Shown here piece by piece: positions 6,733 to 13,695 of a DNA stretch of 14,568 bases; the first letter of the stretch is position 1, and each line of letters opens with the position of its first letter. Source of the DNA: Pavlovales sp. CCMP2436 (taxonomy: Eukaryota > Haptophyta > Pavlovophyceae > Pavlovales); the NCBI GenBank assembly GCA_026770615.1, contig MU631508.1, positions 216,041-230,608 on the forward strand. The letters run 5' to 3'. The notes under the pieces are model-generated. The model was not told the origin of the DNA and did not search any database. It saw nothing but the letters and a program-made list of their open reading frames with translations. The translations under genes were made by a program, and so were the position numbers.

Positions 6733-8196
6733 ATGTCTAATTGGCAAAACTGCATATCTGCGATTTTCCAATTCACCGGCGGGAGGCTCCAGCGGTGCGG
6801 CTCGCCGATGAAGTTCGGGAGTTCGCGGCCCGCGCGCGCCGCGGCCGCGACGCCGCCGGCGGCGAGCAAGCGTGCCGCTGAGCCGGCGCCCAAACAGAAG
6901 GCACCATCCACCTCGGCCGCCGCGGCCACCGCCGATGCGCCGGGAGGGGGCGCCTTCCGCGGCGCGTTGCTCGTCGCGGCGGTGAGCGTGCTGCTCGCGT
7001 CCACGGTGGCGATCACCGCTTCGCCCGAGACGGAGTTCGGGCGCTACGTGCTGCAGACGACGCAGCCGGTGCGCTCGAAGCTCGGCGCCGGGCTCGAGCA
7101 GCTCGAGGCGACCGAGGGTGCGGCTGCGCTGCGCGGGCTCCCGGCGGAGACGGACGCGCTGCTGCGGCGAGGGCTGGAGGTGCGCGAGGGCGTGGTGATC
7201 TCGACCAAATCCAGGCTGCTCGAGCTCGACTCCCGCCGGCTTGCGATGACAAACACCAAGCTGGGCCCCGTTTTGAGCGCTTACACGCAGCAGGCGCTCG
7301 AGCAGGCCTCCGCCTCGTCCGCCGCATTGCGCGAGAGCGCACTCGCAAACCCCACCATCCACGCCGCGGTCGACACACTCGCTCCGTTCATCCCCCCCGC
7401 GCGTGAGGCTCTCCTCGTGGTCGCCAAATACGTCACTCGCGTCGCGGTAGGTGCGCTCAGGCTGGTGGTGCGTACGCAGAAGATCATAGCACCTTACGTC
7501 GTGCAAGCTGTGCGCGAGCTGGCCGCCATCGTTGAGTCCGCCCTCGGTGAGCTCTGGACGCTCGTGCGCAACGATGTGGCGTCGCCAATCACCCAGGAGG
7601 CGAGCAGCGCCGCAACGGGCGTGGAAGAGGGCGCCCGCACGCTCAGCGCCCGCGCCGCCGATAGCGCGCAGACGTTGGGCCTCGCGATGTCCGATGCGAT
7701 CGAGGCCGCCGCCGCCCGCCTCGCTGCTGAGATCGCCGCGGCGGCACGCGGCAGCGCGACCGTGCTGCAGGCCGCGACCGACCGCGGGGCGCGCGAGCTC
7801 GCCGGCGACAGCTTCGTCGATTCGGTCGAGGCGGGCGCCGCCGACGCCTGGCGCGTCGCCGAGCCGCCACTGCGCTCCGCCGCCGACACGGCCGCAGACG
7901 TAGCGGGCTGCGCGGCCGCCGCCGTCGCCGAGCGCGCCATCGCCGTGTACGACGCAACAGTGGCGCCCGAGCTCGAGGCGGCGCGCGCCTCGTTGGAGCG
8001 CGAGCTCGCTGCGCTGCGGAGCGGCAGCGCCGAGCGCGCGGCGCAGCTTGCGGTCGACGCGGAGCAGGCCGTGCAGGCGGGCATCAAAAACGCGCAGGAC
8101 GCGTGGGCGGACGCGCGGCTGAGGGAGGCGCAGATGCTCGAGCCGCTGCTCTCAGACGAGCCCGTCACCGCGTCGGCTATGACGGGGCTCGAGTGA
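6733..8196 (+). CDS. Ala-rich helical single-pass membrane protein
   Basis: This strongly coding frame (487 residues from ATG 6733, TGA at 8194-8196) has a basic, Ala/Pro/Lys-rich N-terminus and one clear transmembrane segment at about residues 76-96 (FRGALLVAAVSVLLASTVAI). A long Ala-rich, heptad-like helical region follows to the end. No signal peptide is seen, so a signal-anchor topology with the helical part in the lumen or outside is inferred. Start choice is uncertain. The ATG at 6808 (residue 26) begins just where G/C-biased codons begin. A third model joins a poly-Ala exon (ATG 6337 to CAG 6432, GTAAGG donor) in phase 0 to 6793 through a CTCCAG acceptor. The amphipathic repeats resemble LEA, apolipoprotein-like or lipid-droplet-coat helices in general style only; no family is recognised. 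Confidence 0.7.
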   Translation: MSNWQNCISAIFQFTGGRLQRCGSPMKFGSSRPARAAAATPPAASKRAAEPAPKQKAPSTSAAAATADAPGGGAFRGALLVAAVSVLLASTVAITASPETEFGRYVLQTTQPVRSKLGAGLEQLEATEGAAALRGLPAETDALLRRGLEVREGVVISTKSRLLELDSRRLAMTNTKLGPVLSAYTQQALEQASASSAALRESALANPTIHAAVDTLAPFIPPAREALLVVAKYVTRVAVGALRLVVRTQKIIAPYVVQAVRELAAIVESALGELWTLVRNDVASPITQEASSAATGVEEGARTLSARAADSAQTLGLAMSDAIEAAAARLAAEIAAAARGSATVLQAATDRGARELAGDSFVDSVEAGAADAWRVAEPPLRSAADTAADVAGCAAAAVAERAIAVYDATVAPELEAARASLERELAALRSGSAERAAQLAVDAEQAVQAGIKNAQDAWADARLREAQMLEPLLSDEPVTASAMTGLE

Positions 8197-8580
8197 GGCG
8201 CGGCTCGTCTTCCCTCGAGCACGGAATCCGCTGCGATGACCTCCGCGATGCCGCGCTTGCATAATGTGCTCAGCCTAGCGGCTAGCGAGTTATCGAGCTC
8301 GAGGGCGGGAGTCCGATTTCGAAGGCGGCCACCGTCATTACACAACGGCATGACAGTATGAAGCAATGATGATAGCGTTCGAAGTTTTATATGTATAAAT
8401 ATATATGGTCAGTGTCGGGGTCCGATATTTGGGATTTTAAAAACTTACGGACTTTGTACTGAAAAATGGGCTTAAATTCAGGTCCAGGTTTCGGGGCGGG
8501 CGCCTATGTGACAGAGGGCGGCGGGGCGGGGGCGGCCGGCGTGACAGAGGGCCTTCTGGCGGGAGATTTGAACTGGGGTG
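8197..8580. other. 3' flank of the Ala-rich protein gene
   Basis: GC-rich up to about 8345, then AT-rich with TATATGTATAAATATATATG near 8388-8407. No canonical AATAAA was seen. The stretch 8499-8552 carries GGCGCCTATGTGAC and two copies of GTGACAGAGGGC (8508-8519, 8541-8552), which are related to the inverted element that follows. Confidence 0.5.
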
Positions 8581-8760
8581 GGGGCCCCCGGGGGGCCGGC
8601 TCTTAGAAAGCCCCGCAGGGCCCCCGGGGGCCCCGCCGGAGGCGCCTATGTGACTAACATATAACTAACTTGTCACATAGCCCGGGGGCCCACGGGGCCC
8701 CGGGGGCCCCACGGATAATCCCCGTACGTTACGCCTTTTCTAAGAGCCGGCCGGGGGGGC
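8581..8760. mobile_element. MITE-like non-coding inverted-repeat element
   Basis: GGCCGGCTCTTAGAAA (8594-8609) is the perfect reverse complement of 8737-8752, and the outer C/G-rich flanks pair further. Inside, GC-rich GGGCCCCCGGGGGCCCC-type blocks pair with each other. The centre is CTATGTGAC (8646-8654) against GTCACATAG (8672-8680), with a 17-base AT-rich loop. The whole 170-180 bp can fold into one long hairpin with no coding potential, as in miniature inverted-repeat elements. GGCGCCTATGTGAC at 8641-8654 also occurs as a direct copy at 8499-8512. No clear target-site duplication was found, so mobility is inferred. Confidence 0.55.
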
Positions 8761-8912
8761 CAACGGAGCGGGGGGGGCGGGGGGGGAGGCGGAATTTAGA
8801 TTCTAGAATTTATAAAAATATGTATAATTTTATAATTGACGGGCGAAGCGCGTACTGCACCGGACAGAGCTGATGGTTCTGTACTGCGCGCGTGCATGAG
8901 GGGCAGTATCTG

Positions 8913-9001
8913 AGCGCTTGCGGGGCTTGCAGGGCTTGCGGGGCTTGCAAGGCTTGCGGGGCTTGCAGGGCTTGCGGGGCTTGCAGAGGCTTGCAGAGGC
9001 T
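8913..9001 (+). repeat. 9-bp / 18-bp tandem repeat, GGGGCTTGC-type
   Basis: About nine to ten copies of GGGCTTGCG or GGGCTTGCA alternate, giving an 18-bp super-period; the last two copies are GAGGCTTGCA. It reads through in all frames, so nearby ORFs (GLRGLQ on +, CKPRKP on -) are by-products. Confidence 0.9.
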
Positions 9002-9070
9002 GTGCCGGGCCCGGCAATAGAGGAGGGTCTTGGGCGGCCATCTTGTATCTTGGCCATGATGGAGTTTCTC

Positions 9071-9177
9071 TCAGTCGTGGTGGGAGGCGAGGTGGATGGC
9101 CAGGTGGGCGTCGCTCTCGAGCTCGGTGCTCATGCACGCGCAGCAGTGGTCGCAGTTGTAGAGGTGCGGGTTGGGGA
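9071..9177 (-). CDS. Terminal exon or fragment with a C2H2 zinc finger
   Basis: On the minus strand an acceptor-like TTGATCAG (AG at 9179-9178) precedes 107 bases that read, in phase 1, PNPHLYNCDHCCACMSTELE followed by SDAHLAIHLASHHD and TGA (9073-9071). The spacing is exactly C-x2-C-x12-H-x3-H, the classical C2H2 zinc finger, with further Cys and His around it. In that frame a stop lies just upstream, so the segment must be spliced to an exon at higher coordinates or be a remnant. The next gene on this strand (stop at 9611) does not obviously connect in phase. Codon use is G/C-biased. A nucleic-acid- or protein-binding role would be expected of an intact finger protein. Confidence 0.4.
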
Positions 9178-9610
9178 CTGATCAACTTGTTAAGTTGAAC
9201 TCAACTACTAATAGTTACTTTAACGAAGTTCAAGTTTTCTCTAGTTTCTAACTCTATAAAGTTCACTGAGATGATCAGTGACTCCTGCTTAGAGTAACTT
9301 AGTAACTACAATATTAACTACAACTACCTAACTAGACCTTAATAGAGGACAATTTACGACAGTGATCCCGCCTTTAGAATTAGACGATACGGATAAACGA
9401 GGATTGGAGGGAACCCCGCCAGTCCCTACGGCCAGGCTACTCCTGGGTCCGATGGGCGGGGTTCTGACCGGCGAAGACGAGTGAACGCGGAGCGCGGAGA
9501 CCCGGCCGGAGCCTAGAGTGCGGACCCGAACGCGAAGAGGCCTGAGAGCATACCCCTGTGAGAGCGCAGAGCTCACGAAGACCAGTCCGGGACCGAGCGT
9601 CCAGCCGCCA
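9178..9610. other. 3' flank of the minus-strand membrane-protein gene
   Basis: 9180-9360 is AT-rich with many AACT/AGTT words and small inverted repeats (TCACTGA 9263-9269 against TCAGTGA 9275-9281). 9395-9610 is GC-rich and contains a nested stem-loop (9411-9464). No ORF looks real. Confidence 0.45.
9411..9464 (-). ncRNA. Nested stem-loop in the 3' flank of the minus-strand gene
   Basis: GAACCCCGCC (9411-9420) and GGCGGGGTTC (9455-9464) pair perfectly. Inside, CCAGG (9432-9436) and CCTGG (9442-9446) pair around a CTACT loop. It lies about 150 bases past the stop of the minus-strand gene, so it may be a 3' UTR structure. It lacks the features of a SECIS element or a tRNA. Strand and function are inferred. 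Confidence 0.35.
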
Positions 9611-10743
9611 TCACGTGAAAGTGGCCGCAGGGCCTGTCCGCGGCTCAGGCTGTTTGTACCTAGCGCCATATACCTCGTTCAACGGCTGCGCCTGCGCCTG
9701 CGAGGCCTGCGGAAGCGGCGGCGGCGGCGGCTCATCCTCGTATTCGTCGTCGGAGTCGGCCTCCTCCGAGCCGGGAGGCAGGCGACTCGGCGCGTGCGGA
9801 CGCCGCTGCTGCTCGAGCAGCTGCGACAGCTCGCGCAGCCGCTCGAGCAGCCACGCAGCCGCTCCGGTAGCCTCCTCGGCCCACTCGCCCGCCAGCCGAG
9901 GCACGTCGGCAGAGACCCGCTCGAGCGAGAAGTCGGTATCCCTGCGAAGCAGCAGGAAGGCTGCGAACCCACCCACGCAGCAGAGGAGGAGGAGGACGCC
10001 CAGCACCGTGAGGACTACCCTGCCGGCGTGGTGCACGGTGACGCTGCGCACTGCTCTCGCGCTTTCCGAGTTGTGCCGAGGGCGCGGGGTGTTTGGCGCG
10101 GGGCTCGGCGGCGGTAAGGGCGGGCTCGGCGGCGGCGAGGGAGGATCGACAGCGCAGTTATAGATCACATTGGTCCGCATCTTCACGCCGCCGCCTTCAG
10201 CGCCCGAGCGGCAGGCGCTTGCCTTTTCGCGGCGGATCAGCAAAGCAGTGTTGGCGGCGTACCTGCACGGGGGGGCAGGCGGGTGTGTGTGAGTGTGTGT
10301 GTGTGTTGGGGGGTGGGGGTTAAGTGTGGACTGTGTGGGCTGTGAGTGTGGGCGGTGGGCTGTGGTGGCTGTGTAGGCTGTGGATAGGGGCTATGAGTAG
10401 ATGTGCACACTTACACGAAGCCACGGTACGATCCCGGCGCGTCGGCGTCGGTGATATGGCACACGTAGTGGCTAAATGTTTTGTTCATCTTCACCCAACG
10501 TGCGCACGCCAGCTTGAGCTTAAAGTAGGCAGACTCGACGCCGAGGGACTTTGAGCGGTCAGCCAAGCCCGCCCGCCGCGGGCCGTCGGGCGCGGCGATC
10601 GCGCGGCCGAAGTGCGCCTGGCTGTACTCGCAGCAGCTGCAGGCGGGGGAGCGGTCGCACGCGGCCCCGGCTCGAAGCGGAGCTCGGCTCGCGCAGAGCA
10701 GCACAAGGAGCAGCGCACAAGGAGCAGAGCGCCAGCCTGCCAT
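9611..10743 (-). CDS. Type I membrane protein: eight-Cys ectodomain, Pro-Ser stalk, acidic tail
   Basis: Exon 1 is 10743-10415, the intron 10414-10263 (GTAAGT donor, C-run plus GTGCAG acceptor), and exon 2 10262-9611 (TGA). The join is in frame and gives 326 residues. Residues 1-28 are a signal peptide (hydrophobic ALLLVLLCA, cleavage near AGAA/C). The ectodomain holds eight cysteines (29, 35, 37, 38, 80, 95, 127, 146) and an NKT glycosylation site at 87. Residues 150-166 are a Pro-Ser stalk (PPSPPPSPPLPPPSPAP). Residues 192-215 are the transmembrane helix. The tail (216-326) has a short coiled segment (WLLERLRELSQLLEQQ), an acidic run (EEADSDDEYEDE) and poly-Pro. It is probably a cell-surface or endomembrane receptor-like or wall-attached protein; no named family is recognised. 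It is divergent from CCZ1. Confidence 0.75.
10263..10414 (-). other. Intron of the minus-strand membrane-protein gene
   Basis: A 152-nt intron with a consensus GTAAGT donor and a GTGCAG acceptor preceded by a run of eight C (on the minus strand). A CA/TG-type microsatellite (10284-10307) and C/A-rich sequence fill the 3' half. Without it the reading frame ends at TAA one codon into the intron. Confidence 0.75.
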
Positions 10744-10974
10744 TCCAGCGGCTGCAGTAGAGCACTCGCCGGGCCTCCTAGAAAGCTCCGTGCTTCCTAG
10801 GCTCCGACGTCGCCGCCCGGGCGGTCGATCGGCCAACGTCAAAAGCTGGTCGCAGGCCGACCGATTTTAAAACTCCGCGGTCTGCGCAACGGCGGGCGGC
10901 CAGCGCGTCGGGAGTGACGACTGAATCGGTGGGTGAAGCGCCGGAGTCCCGGGCTCGGGGGGCGGCGGAGGCAG
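10744..10974. promoter_or_regulatory. Divergent promoter region between the membrane-protein gene and CCZ1
   Basis: Only 231 bp separate the two opposite start codons, so both promoters must lie here or overlap the coding regions. The stretch is GC-rich with CG-rich words and a short AT patch (TTTTAAAA, 10863-10870). No TATA box is evident for either gene. Confidence 0.5.
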
Positions 10975-12753
10975 ATGCTGCTCTCGCTGCTGAGCCCGCC
11001 GGCGGTGGCGCGCACCTCGCGCGTGGAGGCCCTTCTGGTCTATGATCCGCGACTCGGCGGTGAGGAGGACCCGGAGCAGAAGCTGCTCTGCTGCTACCCG
11101 CGCGAGACGCCGCTGGCCGAGCAGCTGAGCGCGCTCGGGCTGTGCGAGGCGCTGGTTGCCTTCTCGCAGCACTTTGCGCGGGCGCCGTGCGAGGCGGTGC
11201 ACACGGCGCGCCGGCGGTACACCGTCGTCGAGGCCGAGGAGTCCATCTGGTTCTGCCTCGTGACGGCAAGCCCGACGGCTGGCACGCCCGCCGCCCGCCC
11301 GCCCGCCGGTGGCAGCGAGGACGAGCTGACGGACGCGCTGCTGCGCGCGCGGGTACTCTGGCTGCATGGCGCGCTCCGCCTCTTCCTCGGCCCGCTCGGT
11401 GGCTGGCACGCGCCCGCCGAGCTGCGCGCCGCGCTCGGGGACGCGGTGGACGCGCTTGTCGGACTCGCGGACGGGCGTGGGCTACTCTCGCTGGACCGCG
11501 CGCCGCTCGCCGACGCGCTCTCCGCGCTCGGTTCGCCGGTGCTGCCGCGCGCGCTGCAGCTCGCGCTGCTATCCGCGGTCCACGACCTCGACGGCGCGCT
11601 GCCCTCCGCGGCCGTCGCGCTTCTTCTGGACGGGCAGGGCCGGTTGCTCTGGTCCGCGCTTGAACGCGATGACACGCGCGCGCTCGCCGCGCTGCTCGCG
11701 CTGCTCGGCGGTGAGCGGCAGCACGACGGGAGCGGCGGCGGCAGCTGGACGGCAGCCGGCGCGCTCGACGCGTTGCTCTCGCCGCGGCTCGGCGGCAGTC
11801 CCGGCGACGGCGGCGGCGGCGGGCGATTCGCGGCGCTCTCGGGCGGGGGTCGCAGCCGGCTGGGGCTGGGCGCTGCCGAGCCCGCCGCCGCGCGCAGGCC
11901 GCCGCTCCTCCCCGTGCCGACCTACGGCGGCGGCGTGCAGGGTGCGCGGGCGGAGGGATCGGGGCTGCGCTCGCTCTGCTCGGCCAAGCTGCGCGCCCTC
12001 CTCTCGCAGCTGCACGCCAACGCGACTATCGCCGTGGGCCCGCCGCCGCTGGCGGGCAGCGCCTCCGCTACTGGCGCGGTGCCCTCGCCCCGGCTGCACC
12101 TCGAGCGGCTCCCCACCTCGCTGCAGCAGCCCCAGCCGCCCGCTCTGCCGCCGAGCACGCGCGCGCCCGCGCGGCTCGTTGTGCTGTGCGTGAACGAGCT
12201 CACCGTGGCCGTAGTCGTGCCCGAGCGCGACGCATCAGCGCTCGACTCGCTCTGGGCGGTTGAGGCGTGCGCCGCCGCGCAGGCCGTCCTCGTGCCGCTC
12301 GACGCGGAGCTCGCGCAGTACGAACGGCGGCAGCGGGCCGCGGCGCAGGCCCGAGACGCGGCCGGTGGCGGCGCGGCGTGGCTATTGCTGGACGAGGACA
12401 GCCTCGCCCTCCGCTCCTCGCATGGCCTCGCCAGCGGCATGAGCGCGGCCGCTGGCGCCGTCGCGCTGCGGCCGAGCACGGCCACGCTCGTGTACCGCAC
12501 CTACGCGCTCATGCGCAGCCTGCAACTCGAAGCGGCGCGCGAGCAGCCAGCGACTCGGGCGGGGCTCGCGCCGCCGTCCTGCCGATTGCCCGTCGAGGTG
12601 TGCGTACGCGGCCGACCGGCCGACGGCTGGATCATCGGGCGGCGCGCAGGCGCGCGCGCGAGCTTCGCACTGCTCGACGGGCGGCTGGGCGGCCTCGAGG
12701 AGGTGCAGGCGGCGCACGCGCAGCTCGGCGCTGACGGCGGCTGGCTACTCTGA
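10975..12753 (+). CDS. CCZ1: Vacuolar fusion protein CCZ1 homologue
   Basis: CCZ1 pairs with MON1 to form the guanine-nucleotide exchange factor that activates RAB7 on late endosomes and vacuoles. The single-exon ORF from ATG 10975 gives 592 residues; an in-frame non-ATG extension exists upstream. The N-terminal longin-type domain carries the family signatures: VEALLVYDPRLG at about 17-28, KLLCCYP, LGLCEALVAFSQ at 53-64, VHTARRRY, and ESIWFCLV at 89-96. A second helical/longin-like region (about 110-250) includes LWLHGALRLFLGPL. A Gly/Ala-rich linker (about 255-335) is expanded. The third domain (about 395-592) holds LVVLCVNELTVAVVV, a LVYRTYALMRSLQ helix and the C-terminal DGWIIGRR motif near 549-556. 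Human CCZ1 is 482 residues, so the excess is mostly low-complexity linker. Very high G/C codon bias; no break is seen. Confidence 0.87.
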   Translation: MLLSLLSPPAVARTSRVEALLVYDPRLGGEEDPEQKLLCCYPRETPLAEQLSALGLCEALVAFSQHFARAPCEAVHTARRRYTVVEAEESIWFCLVTASPTAGTPAARPPAGGSEDELTDALLRARVLWLHGALRLFLGPLGGWHAPAELRAALGDAVDALVGLADGRGLLSLDRAPLADALSALGSPVLPRALQLALLSAVHDLDGALPSAAVALLLDGQGRLLWSALERDDTRALAALLALLGGERQHDGSGGGSWTAAGALDALLSPRLGGSPGDGGGGGRFAALSGGGRSRLGLGAAEPAAARRPPLLPVPTYGGGVQGARAEGSGLRSLCSAKLRALLSQLHANATIAVGPPPLAGSASATGAVPSPRLHLERLPTSLQQPQPPALPPSTRAPARLVVLCVNELTVAVVVPERDASALDSLWAVEACAAAQAVLVPLDAELAQYERRQRAAAQARDAAGGGAAWLLLDEDSLALRSSHGLASGMSAAAGAVALRPSTATLVYRTYALMRSLQLEAAREQPATRAGLAPPSCRLPVEVCVRGRPADGWIIGRRAGARASFALLDGRLGGLEEVQAAHAQLGADGGWLL

Positions 12754-12968
12754 GCTCCTAGTTTTTTTTGGGCTACGAGCAGCTGCAGCTCGGTGACCTT
12801 GGACCAGAGTCGCGAGATGGCGACCGTCGTGCGAGATAGTGCACGCCCGACTACGAGTAGCGCTGAGCTAAAATAAGGCTAACTCGTAATATGTGTGTAA
12901 TTACTGGTTATCCCCTTGGGCTTGGGCAATCCCAGGCCTAATTGGGTTAGGGTTTGGGGTTCTATTAA

Positions 12969-13044
12969 TTGAGCTTGATTATGACCATGGGTGTCCGGCG
13001 AATTACTTGAGCTTTATAGTGACCATGGGTGTCCGGCGCTGAAA
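12969..13044 (+). repeat. Two copies of a 38-bp tandem repeat
   Basis: TTGAGCTT at 12969 and 13007, and TGACCATGGGTGTCCGGCG at 12982-13000 and 13020-13038, keep the same 38-base offset. The sequence between them has diverged. Confidence 0.9.
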
Positions 13045-13060
13045 GTGACTGATGCTCAAC

Positions 13061-13094
13061 AGAGTAACTTTCGCTTAGCAGGGTAACTTTCTCT
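13061..13094 (+). repeat. Two copies of AGRGTAACTTTCKCT
   Basis: AGAGTAACTTTCGCT (13061-13075) and AGGGTAACTTTCTCT (13080-13094) have a 19-base period. The first is preceded by AGTGACT at 13044-13050, and the same pair of words occurs at 9277-9300. Confidence 0.7.
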
Positions 13095-13099
13095 GAGGC

Positions 13100-13179
13100 G
13101 GGTTCACTCTTCCGTCTTCGGAGTGACGTCGTTATGAACCGATCGACGACGATGAGGGGTCTCGAACGGAATAAATTAT
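13100..13179 (+). repeat. Dispersed element, copy B
   Basis: The same element as 6660-6727. The 22-bp block is at 13121-13142 and CGGAATAAATTAT at 13167-13179. The opening stem TCACTC/GAGTGA (13104-13109, 13121-13126) is kept while the loop is 11 bases instead of 4, and the middle spacer is 24 instead of 19. Confidence 0.75.
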
Positions 13180-13670
13180 ATAAGATATATAATCAGAGTT
13201 TCAGACGCTGATACCCGGGGACACCGCTTGGACGCAGAGACTGTGCTCCCGGCCGGCAATAGAAGCTTATCATCCTACTTTGGTAGGTGGGGCACCATAT
13301 TCATGATGACACGCGCCTGTCCGTTCATTATGACATATATAGTCATGCTGTCCCCTTAGCTTTCAGCAGAAGTTGTGCCACGTTGTGATTTTTCATTTAT
13401 AACTAATTAACTACTCGGTTACAGCAGTAGCAAAAAAAAATGCATTTCTCGGAGCTGTGCACGTGTCGCCGGTATTATATCTGCAAATACAGATTTCGAC
13501 CCAGGGCCTTTTCGAATTCTCAGGCAGTCTATCAGTATCAGCGGCAGCCAGCCAGAGACCTATCTACTATAGAGTCTCCAAACGTATAAATATATGTATA
13601 CAGGTCTGCTGGCTGCTGCAGGCCTGCAAATAATAAAATAATTTGTCGCAGTTTGCGCATCGAGTCCAAT

Positions 13671-13676
13671 TTTATT
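13671..13676 (-). terminator. Candidate poly(A) signal for the minus-strand gene
   Basis: TTTATT on the + strand reads AATAAA on the minus strand, 20 bases past the TAA stop of the gene ending at 13696. This position is close enough to imply a very short 3' UTR. Confidence 0.45.
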
Positions 13677-13695
13677 AAAAAATCCTGGATGGAGA

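Larger units (their letters stand above)
12754..13695. other. Intergenic stretch between convergent genes
   Basis: AT-richer DNA between the 3' ends of CCZ1 (+) and the next gene (-). It has a 38-bp tandem repeat (12969-13044), a 19-bp-period repeat (13061-13094), dispersed element copy B (13100-13179), small hairpins (CCTAC/GTAGG near 13273; ATGAC/GTCAT near 13330) and AT-rich sequence around 13590. No ORF worth reporting. Confidence 0.6.

Noticed and set aside
7494..8366. 290-residue minus-strand ORF, Ser/Ala-rich
   Set aside because: Antisense shadow of the Ala-rich membrane-protein gene, where Ala codons read as Ser/Ala/Gly in reverse. The + strand frame has a transmembrane helix and a natural stop.
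8918..9181. + strand ORF with GLRGLQ repeats
   Set aside because: Reads through the 9-bp tandem repeat and the antisense of the zinc-finger exon. The repeat keeps every frame open.
9518..10163. + strand ORFs opposite the membrane-protein gene
   Set aside because: The minus-strand reading has signal peptide, stalk, transmembrane helix and matching splice sites. The + frames are Arg/Ser-rich shadows.
10933..10974. N-terminal extension of CCZ1 from an in-frame GTG
   Set aside because: The ATG at 10975 is the first ATG and fits the family's N-terminus. The extension is Arg/Gly-rich and looks like 5' UTR.
12945..12962. Telomere-like GGGTTAGGGTTTGGGG
   Set aside because: A single short stretch with no repeat array. 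It is probably chance in a G/T-rich patch.
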